From CALMZN01 sp964540095 (GTDB taxonomy: Bacteria; Patescibacteriota; Patescibacteriia; UBA1558; GWA2-36-10), in contig CAZILH010000029.1 of the NCBI GenBank assembly GCA_964540095.1, positions 1 through 7,784 of the forward strand: DNA of 7,784 nt, in the 5' to 3' direction. The position numbers and the translations under genes are program-made. Positions 1-4,468 of this stretch are shown here, piece after piece. The first letter of the stretch is position 1. Each line of letters begins with the position of its first letter. The notes under the pieces are model-generated. The model made no database searches. It was given only the letters and a program-made list of their open reading frames with translations, and was not told the origin of the DNA.

Positions 1-75
1 TCCGTCAGTGACTATGTGGCTCTGATCAAATGATTTCAGCACTTCGGATAAATCAGCTTTTTGGAGTATTTTCAT
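1..75 (-). CDS. Unknown protein, N-terminal fragment (cut by window edge)
   Basis: An open frame starts with ATG at 75 and runs off the left edge, giving 25 residues that begin MKILQKADLSEVLKSFDQ. It starts 9 bases after the stop of the 114-codon gene upstream on the same strand, so it is probably the next gene of the same transcript. No Shine-Dalgarno sequence is visible before the ATG (the preceding bases are TAAGT), which matches the other genes of this cluster. Too little is present to suggest a function. The assignment as a gene rests on the tight spacing and the open frame only. Confidence 0.5.
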   Translation of the reverse strand, partial: MKILQKADLSEVLKSFDQSHIVTDG

Positions 76-84
76 ACTTAGTAC

Positions 85-429
85 TTATGCTATTAATTTT
101 TTATCCATAAGCCATCTAATAGCTTCTTTAGTTAATGGTTGGTTATTACCTTGAAAAATAACTAACCATTTTCCTCGCTGCTCTGAAATCCTACCTGGTA
201 ATATTCTGGTCCTATCACCAGCTGTTAATTCTTTAGTCCACCCCTCTTCATTTTTGGGAAAAGTTAAAATATTTCCGTGTGGCATGGCTTGCCAAAATTC
301 TTTAACTAATGAAATTCCTTCTTCTTGTGAATCAACTAGATGAGTGCAACGTTGTAATATTGGAACTTCTTTTTTCTCTGGGCTATTTGGGATATTTTCC
401 TCTTCAAATTTTGATAGTCCTTCTTTCAT
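85..429 (-). CDS. Unknown 114-residue protein
   Basis: I do not recognise this protein. It starts MKEGLSKFEEENIPNSPEKK. Its first 25 residues or so are polar and charged and probably disordered. A mixed region follows around residues 35-100 with several tryptophans (about W46, W64, W88, W105), including a GKWLVIFQGNN strand-like stretch and a C-terminal helix-like TKEAIRWLMDKK. There is no signal peptide or membrane segment. Its start overlaps the end of the small upstream gene by 26 bases in another frame, suggesting translational coupling. An AGAAGGA sequence lies just after, not before, the chosen ATG, so the start is uncertain, but no better-placed start follows. The next gene begins 9 bases downstream. 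Confidence 0.6.
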   Translation of the reverse strand: MKEGLSKFEEENIPNSPEKKEVPILQRCTHLVDSQEEGISLVKEFWQAMPHGNILTFPKNEEGWTKELTAGDRTRILPGRISEQRGKWLVIFQGNNQPLTKEAIRWLMDKKLIA

Positions 430-535
430 ATTTTTTATTTAAAATATTAGCTATTTTTTTAGCATCACTTTTTTTGGCAAGCGTGGTTGAGATTTGTATA
501 AATTGTTGTTTATTAATCATTTTATTTTTTACCAT
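404..535 (-). CDS. Small basic protein of 43 residues (or 38 from an inner start)
   Basis: This is a lysine-rich peptide with a helix-like core (TTLAKKSDAKKIANILNKKYE) and no recognisable motif. The frame is open back to 607, but that extension lies entirely inside the 137-residue gene. Two starts near that gene's stop are better: ATG at 535, which overlaps the upstream stop by 14 bases, or ATG at 520, which follows the stop TAA after one base. Both fit translation coupled to the upstream gene. The end overlaps the next gene by 26 bases. No Shine-Dalgarno sequence is visible. It could be a real small gene or a chance frame in A-rich sequence; the tight overlaps on both sides slightly favour a gene. 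Confidence 0.4.
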   Translation of the reverse strand: MVKNKMINKQQFIQISTTLAKKSDAKKIANILNKKYERRTIKI

Positions 536-935
536 ATTGTTGTTCTGAATCCAGCAATTCTTCCAAAAATTGTTTTCGGCGAAATTCCCAGAGCTCAATA
601 TTACCAACTTGATTTGGGTCTGTTTTTAAATCCATTATTCGTTTTTCAGCTTTCATAAGATCAGCGCGCACCTGTTCCGGAGTTCTTATTTCTACCAATT
701 CAATATACGGATCATCGGGTAATTCTGATGGATCATAGACGCCATATTGTCTAAGCACATCCCATCTAGTATCCCAGCCCGGGCCTGGACCCTTGCTTGG
801 AGTTTCGTGAGAAAAATACTCGCGGATAGTATAACCACTATCAATTTTACGGTATTTTTTCCCATCAATAATTTTTATTTCCGGATCAATTTCCGCCGGC
901 CTATTAGCTCCTAGTTGTGGTTCTTTTGGTTCCAT
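522..935 (-). CDS. Unknown 137-residue acidic protein, first gene of a small cluster
   Basis: I do not recognise this protein. It begins MEPKEPQLGANRPAEIDPE. The N-terminal third is proline- and charge-rich. The middle, around residues 25-60, carries KIIDGKKYRKIDSGYTIREYF and a GPGPGWDTRWD turn. Residues from about 83 (RTPEQVRADLMKAEKRIMDL) to the end look like two charged helices, possibly a short coiled coil. It has no signal peptide or transmembrane segment, so it is probably cytoplasmic. It is the first gene of a four-gene minus-strand run. Its upstream region is shared with the divergent small-RNA promoter. The ATG at 935 has only an A/T-rich leader and no Shine-Dalgarno sequence. The ORF is real by length and composition; its function is unknown. 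Confidence 0.65.
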   Translation of the reverse strand: MEPKEPQLGANRPAEIDPEIKIIDGKKYRKIDSGYTIREYFSHETPSKGPGPGWDTRWDVLRQYGVYDPSELPDDPYIELVEIRTPEQVRADLMKAEKRIMDLKTDPNQVGNIELWEFRRKQFLEELLDSEQQYGKK

Positions 936-956
936 TTTTTAATTGATTTTTAGCTA

Positions 957-984
957 TTGACAAATTCTGTATATATGCTATAAT
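957..984 (+). promoter_or_regulatory. Strong promoter (TTGACA / extended -10 TATAAT) of the small RNA
   Basis: A perfect -35 TTGACA (957-962) and a perfect -10 TATAAT (979-984) are separated by 16 bases. TG at 976-977 makes an extended -10. The predicted start is near 991. No other site in the window is as close to the sigma-70 consensus. No large gene follows on this strand before a terminator at about 1185-1218, which points to a highly expressed short RNA. A 6-bp inverted repeat (TGACAA 958-963, TTGTCA 986-991) spans the core promoter and could be an operator or chance. Confidence 0.8.
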
Positions 985-992
985 ATTGTCAG
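964..992 (-). promoter_or_regulatory. Possible minus-strand promoter for the small-gene cluster
   Basis: On the minus strand CTGACA (992-987) is followed after 17 bases by CAGAAT (969-964), a weak -10 with four of six consensus positions. Transcription would start near 957, leaving a leader of about 20 bases before the ATG at 935. It covers the same DNA as the plus-strand promoter at 957-984, so the two could not be occupied at once. The case is weak on sequence alone. Confidence 0.3.
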
Positions 993-1135
993 AAACTGGG
1001 TGGCTGAAATTATGCCAAACTGGTGGTGCGACCCAAGAGTCGCCGAAATTCGATTGTCTGGCGGGGTAGAACCCCTAAATGCCTCAAGTGTACCACAGTG
1101 TCACTTTAGGACTAATGCCTGCGATCGGTTTCGTT

Positions 1136-1163
1136 AAAAACCTAAGCGGTACCATACCCGCTT
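1136..1163 (-). terminator. Possible secA terminator inside the antisense of the small RNA
   Basis: Read on the minus strand, the hairpin AAGCGG (1163-1158) / CCGCTT (1149-1144) with an 8-base loop is followed by AGG and then TTTTT (1140-1136). This is the first hairpin-plus-T-run downstream of secA, about 60 bases after its stop. If used, the secA message would end antisense to the 3' part of the small RNA. The stem is short, so support is moderate to weak. Confidence 0.35.
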
Positions 1164-1184
1164 CCACCAGCAGTTCCAATTCAT

Positions 1185-1218
1185 GACCCAATCCTTACGG
1201 TGCGGGTCTTTCTTTTTT
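1185..1218 (+). terminator. Rho-independent terminator of the small RNA
   Basis: GACCC (1185-1189) pairs with GGGTC (1204-1208). The stem may continue past a 3x3 internal loop with CC/GG around a TTAC loop. The run TTTCTTTTTT follows directly at 1209-1218. The T-run ends only four bases before the secA stop codon on the other strand, so the RNA gene and secA converge almost without a gap. Confidence 0.7.
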
Positions 1219-1222
1219 ATTA

Positions 1223-3979
1223 TTACGCTCCATGGCACTTTTTGTATTTTTTACCTGAGCCACAATAACACAAATCATTTCGGCCTATTTTGTGTCCGGT
1301 TTCATCTGTTGGCTTGGATGGTAAGACCTGATTGGCTTGTTCTCTATCCTCTACTTCTTTTTGAAAAGGCGTGTAGCCAGCTTTTTTCTCAGTAAATACT
1401 TTTTGTTGTTGTCTAGTTTCGGGGACAGCCATTTTTTTGGCTACACTGACCTTGAAAATAGTATAAACAATTTGTTTGCGAATGCCAGTCATCAAACTAT
1501 TGAAGAGCTCAAAAGCTTGGCGCTTGTATTCTACTAGCGGATCACGCTGTCCATAGCCCTGCAGACCAATGCCGGTACGCAGTTTGTCCATAGAAGTCAA
1601 ATGCTCAACCCACAAGGAATCAATACTCTTTAAAATAATGCCGCGTTCAATCAGCTGCATAGCCGTCCACTTATCATCGTCAAGTTTTATGGACTGATTG
1701 ACTTCTGAAGCCACAGCTTCATATTTTTTAGTAGCCAAATCACCCAAATAATCAATCAAGCTAGTACGCTCACCATGGCCATTATTTATTTTATTTTGCG
1801 ACAAGTATTCATTGACTTTAGCTTCTTCTTCGGCTGTTAGTGGAAATATGGTTAGTAAAGTTTCAATTATTTCTTTGGTGTTGAAATCACCAATATTTTT
1901 TTGGGTCAAGGTGTGGAAAGAAATCACTTGCTCCAATTCTTTGTGCACATATTCTAAGACCAAGTCCCGACTGCTTTTATTTTCAGTCGAGGCGCTCTGT
2001 TCAGCAAAAAGCGTAATAATATTTTGGCGAGTTTTATATATTACTTGGCGATGCTTGTTGATGACATCATCATACTCCACCAAATGTTTGCGGATATCAA
2101 AGTTGTGACCTTCTACTTTTTTTTGAGCTGATTCAATGGAATTAGAAATCAATTTGTTTTCAATGGGCATGTCATCGGGAATGCCCAATTTATCCATCAT
2201 CATTTTCATGCGCTCTGAGCCAAAAATACGCATCAAGTCATCTTCCATGGAAATATAGAATTGCGATGAACCAGGGTCGCCTTGACGACCAGAACGGCCT
2301 CTCAGCTGATTATCAATGCGTCTGGACTCATGACGCTCTGTGCCCAAGACATGCAAACCGCCCAAAGATTTTATTTCATCGTGCTTGGCTTTTTCAAATG
2401 GTTGACCACCCAAAATAATATCAACACCACGACCAGCCATATTGGTAGCAATAGTGACCGCTCCTTTTCGTCCGGCTTGAGCGATAATTTCCGCTTCTTT
2501 TTCGTGGAATTTGGCATTCAACAATTGAAAAGGCACGCCTTCTTTTTCCAATAATTTTCCTAAATATTCGTTTTTATCAATAGAAATAGTGCCCACCAAA
2601 ACTGGTTGGCCTTTTTCATGCATTTCTTTGATGCTTTGGACAATAGCTTTGTATTTGCCTCTTTCGTTTTTATAAATTTTATCTCTTAGATCCTGCCTGA
2701 GAAAATCTCGATTAGTAGGGATCACCGTCACTTCCAAAGAATAAATTTTGGCCATTTCTTCGGCTTCAGTAGCCGCTGTACCAGTCATACCAGCCAATTT
2801 CTCGTACATCCTAAAATAATTTTGAAAAGTAATAGTCGCCAAAGTCATGCTTTCACGTTGCACTTCCACATTTTCCTTGGCTTCAATGGCCTGATGCAAA
2901 CCCTCAGAGTATCTGCGTCCAGGCATCATGCGACCAGTAAATTCATCAATAATGACTACTTCGCCCTCACTTACAATGTAGTCGCGATCCAAAGTATACA
3001 GAGTCCTAGCTCGCAGGGCTTGCTCTAAGTGATGGACTGTTTGCATGCCATGGCTTTCGTAGATGTTGTCCACACCAAGCATTTTTTCCATCTTTTTTAT
3101 GCCTTCTTCACTCAAAGTGCAGGCCTTCATTTTTTCATCAATATTGTAGTCAGTGTTTTCTTCCAAGACACTCACTAGCTGGGAAAATTGTCGATATTTT
3201 TCGGTTGACTCCTCAGCTGGCGCGGAAATAATAAGCGGCGTCCGAGCTTCATCAATCAAAATGCTATCAACTTCATCAACAATGGCATAATTCGAGCCAC
3301 GCTGTACCTGGTCTTTGGCATCTTGCGCCATATTGTCGCGCAAATAATCAAAACCAAATTCATTATTGGTGCCATAAGTAATGTCCGCCGCGTAAGCTTC
3401 TTTTCTGGTCACTGGACGCAAAAAATCCTTAGCTACTTTGACTCCCTGATCTTGAAGCTTTATATCTTCTTCGGAAATATGACTAGCATCATAGATAAAA
3501 GAGGCCTCGTGCTGGATAGTACCAACAGTCAAACCCAAGAAATCATATATTTGTCCCATCCAAATCGCATCACGTTTGGCTAGATAATCATTGACCGTCA
3601 CCACATGCACGCCTTTACCAGACAAGCCGTTCAAGTAAATAGGCAAAGTTGAGGTCAAAGTTTTTCCTTCACCAGTTTTCATTTCCGCAATTTGACCGCG
3701 ATGCAGGACTATGCCACCCATCAGCTGGACATCAAAATGTCTTTGCTGAAGAGTGCGTTTGCCTGCTTCTCGCACCAAAGCAAAAGCTGAAATCAAAACA
3801 TCATCCAGTTTTTTACCTGCCTGGACTTGTTTTTTTAGCTCCAAGCTTTTGGCTTTGATTTCCTGATCGCTTAATTTCTCCAAATCCGGCTCTAGCTTAT
3901 TAATCTCAGTCACCAGTCCAGACAGAGAATCAATGTATTTTTTGTTGGCGTCACCAAATATTTTTTGTAGTATTCCCAT
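1223..3979 (-). CDS. secA: SecA, preprotein translocase ATPase
   Basis: SecA is the cytoplasmic motor that uses ATP to push unfolded secretory proteins through SecYEG. The 918-residue protein is complete. Visible parts: Walker A GEGKT (about 103-107), TVNDYLAKRD (128-137), the conserved YGTNNEFGFDYLRDNM (202-217), Walker B DEVDSILIDEARTPLI (235-250), the GMTGTA block (397-402), helicase motifs ATNMAGRGVDI (511-521) and QLRGRSGRQGDPGSSQF (558-574), the helical scaffold/wing region, and a C-terminal SEC-C zinc motif with C904, C906, C915 and H916 that in relatives binds SecB or ribosomes. Residues 160-195 form an insertion compared with E. coli SecA. The start follows the hpf stop by 5 bases, so the two are surely co-transcribed. 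There is no clear Shine-Dalgarno sequence, only GGGGAAAG too far upstream. Confidence 0.97.
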   Translation of the reverse strand: MGILQKIFGDANKKYIDSLSGLVTEINKLEPDLEKLSDQEIKAKSLELKKQVQAGKKLDDVLISAFALVREAGKRTLQQRHFDVQLMGGIVLHRGQIAEMKTGEGKTLTSTLPIYLNGLSGKGVHVVTVNDYLAKRDAIWMGQIYDFLGLTVGTIQHEASFIYDASHISEEDIKLQDQGVKVAKDFLRPVTRKEAYAADITYGTNNEFGFDYLRDNMAQDAKDQVQRGSNYAIVDEVDSILIDEARTPLIISAPAEESTEKYRQFSQLVSVLEENTDYNIDEKMKACTLSEEGIKKMEKMLGVDNIYESHGMQTVHHLEQALRARTLYTLDRDYIVSEGEVVIIDEFTGRMMPGRRYSEGLHQAIEAKENVEVQRESMTLATITFQNYFRMYEKLAGMTGTAATEAEEMAKIYSLEVTVIPTNRDFLRQDLRDKIYKNERGKYKAIVQSIKEMHEKGQPVLVGTISIDKNEYLGKLLEKEGVPFQLLNAKFHEKEAEIIAQAGRKGAVTIATNMAGRGVDIILGGQPFEKAKHDEIKSLGGLHVLGTERHESRRIDNQLRGRSGRQGDPGSSQFYISMEDDLMRIFGSERMKMMMDKLGIPDDMPIENKLISNSIESAQKKVEGHNFDIRKHLVEYDDVINKHRQVIYKTRQNIITLFAEQSASTENKSSRDLVLEYVHKELEQVISFHTLTQKNIGDFNTKEIIETLLTIFPLTAEEEAKVNEYLSQNKINNGHGERTSLIDYLGDLATKKYEAVASEVNQSIKLDDDKWTAMQLIERGIILKSIDSLWVEHLTSMDKLRTGIGLQGYGQRDPLVEYKRQAFELFNSLMTGIRKQIVYTIFKVSVAKKMAVPETRQQQKVFTEKKAGYTPFQKEVEDREQANQVLPSKPTDETGHKIGRNDLCYCGSGKKYKKCHGA

Positions 3980-3984
3980 AAAAA

Positions 3985-4344
3985 TTAATCATTCTTTCCC
4001 CAGAATTTTAGTGATTTAAAAAGACGATTTCCCCGACGCATCAATGAAATATTTCTTTCTTTCATTTTTTTTAATTGTCTAGCTAGATTTTCTTGGGTCA
4101 AATCAACAGCCGCTCGAGCATCAGCATTACTTTCTTTGGCCATAATACTGCGTTGTTGGGGCATACTGATATGCACTTCCACTGTAAAGACATCGCCTTT
4201 GTTGTGACGCTGGTCGCGAAATAGTTCCACTTTAAAATCAGTAATCTCGGCTTGAAACTTATCTAAGTTAGAAAATTTTTCACGCAAATATTGTTCAAAT
4301 GGTTCAGTTAAATCAAAATTGTTTTTATAAATTTGGATGTTCAT
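3985..4344 (-). CDS. hpf: Short ribosome hibernation promoting factor (HPF/RaiA family)
   Basis: Members of this family bind the decoding region of the 30S subunit and silence or protect ribosomes in slow growth. The 119-residue protein starts MNIQIYKNNFDLTEPFEQYL, the usual first strand and helix of the family. Its beta-alpha-beta-beta-beta-alpha pattern includes DFKVELFRDQRH, FTVEVHISMP and IMAKESNADARAAVDL, then the basic helix ENLARQLKKMKER. It ends soon after (FKSLKFWGKND), so the dimerisation domain of long HPF is absent. I chose ATG at 4344. The frame is open to 4461, but that extra stretch encodes only a palindromic repeat. secA follows after 5 bases; alaS lies upstream in the same direction. 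Only AACGGG precedes the ATG, so the ribosome site is poor. Whether to call it hpf or raiA cannot be settled here. Confidence 0.9.
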   Translation of the reverse strand: MNIQIYKNNFDLTEPFEQYLREKFSNLDKFQAEITDFKVELFRDQRHNKGDVFTVEVHISMPQQRSIMAKESNADARAAVDLTQENLARQLKKMKERNISLMRRGNRLFKSLKFWGKND

Positions 4345-4385
4345 CCCGTTAGAAATTAGGTTAATTAAATTTTTTATATTATTTA

Positions 4386-4460
4386 TGTCATTGCGAGCGT
4401 AGCGAAGCAATCTACAAGCTATGGATTGCCACGTCCCGTTTCGCGGGACTCGCAATGACA
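4386..4460. repeat. 75-bp REP-like palindromic element
   Basis: The ends are perfect 12-bp inverted repeats, TGTCATTGCGAG (4386-4397) and CTCGCAATGACA (4449-4460). Inside are a GCAATC/GATTGC pair (4407-4412, 4424-4429) and a second hairpin GTCCCG/CGGGAC (4433-4438, 4444-4449) with a TTTCG loop. Short palindromes with the GTCATTGCGAG...GCAATC pattern are, from general knowledge, dispersed repeats in many bacterial genomes, thought to be moved in trans by REP-associated tyrosine transposases or similar enzymes. No transposase is in the window. It lies 8 bases after the alaS stop and 41 bases before the hpf start. In RNA it would fold strongly and could trim, stabilise or partly end the alaS message. 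Confidence 0.85.
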
Positions 4461-4468
4461 ATGGGTAA

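Larger units (their letters stand above)
991..1218 (+). ncRNA. Probable structured small RNA of about 225 nt, family unrecognised
   Basis: A consensus promoter, no convincing gene, many complementary segments and a terminator define a stand-alone RNA. Visible pairings: AACTG 994-998 with CAGTT 1171-1175; CTGGTGG 1020-1026 with CCACCAG 1164-1170; hairpins GGC/GCC 1002-1004/1014-1016, GCGAC/GTCGC 1028-1032/1039-1043, GGGGT/ACCCC 1063-1067/1071-1075 with an AGA loop, AAGTG/CACTT 1086-1090/1102-1106, GGTTT/AAACC 1127-1131/1138-1142 and AAGCGG/CCGCTT 1144-1149/1158-1163. The ends therefore close a multi-branched domain. GTGGT (1023-1027) could instead pair with the loop ACCAC (1092-1096), a possible pseudoknot. 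It does not look like 6S (no long rod), tmRNA (no tRNA-like ends), SRP RNA or RNase P RNA. Its neighbours secA and, beyond it, hpf/raiA make the raiA RNA family worth testing, but I cannot confirm that from memory. A 41-codon frame (1012-1137) lies inside it. Confidence 0.65.

Noticed and set aside
309..548. Plus-strand frame that looks like a very hydrophobic membrane protein
   Set aside because: It is antisense to three A-rich genes; T-rich sequence automatically reads as Leu, Phe and Ile. No ribosome site or promoter.
536..607. Longer version of the 43-residue gene starting at 607
   Set aside because: The extension lies wholly inside the 137-residue gene in another frame, with no supporting start signal.
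991..1218. Identity as 6S, tmRNA, SRP RNA or RNase P RNA
   Set aside because: No long rod with central bubble, no tRNA-like ends, no SRP tetraloop domain and no RNase P core sequences could be seen.
1183..1395. Plus-strand frame downstream of the small RNA
   Set aside because: It begins next to the terminator and runs antisense to the well-conserved 3' end of secA.
4345..4461. N-terminal extension of hpf by 39 residues (start at 4461)
   Set aside because: The added residues translate the REP-like palindrome and spacer; the family N-terminus MNIQIYKNN begins at 4344.
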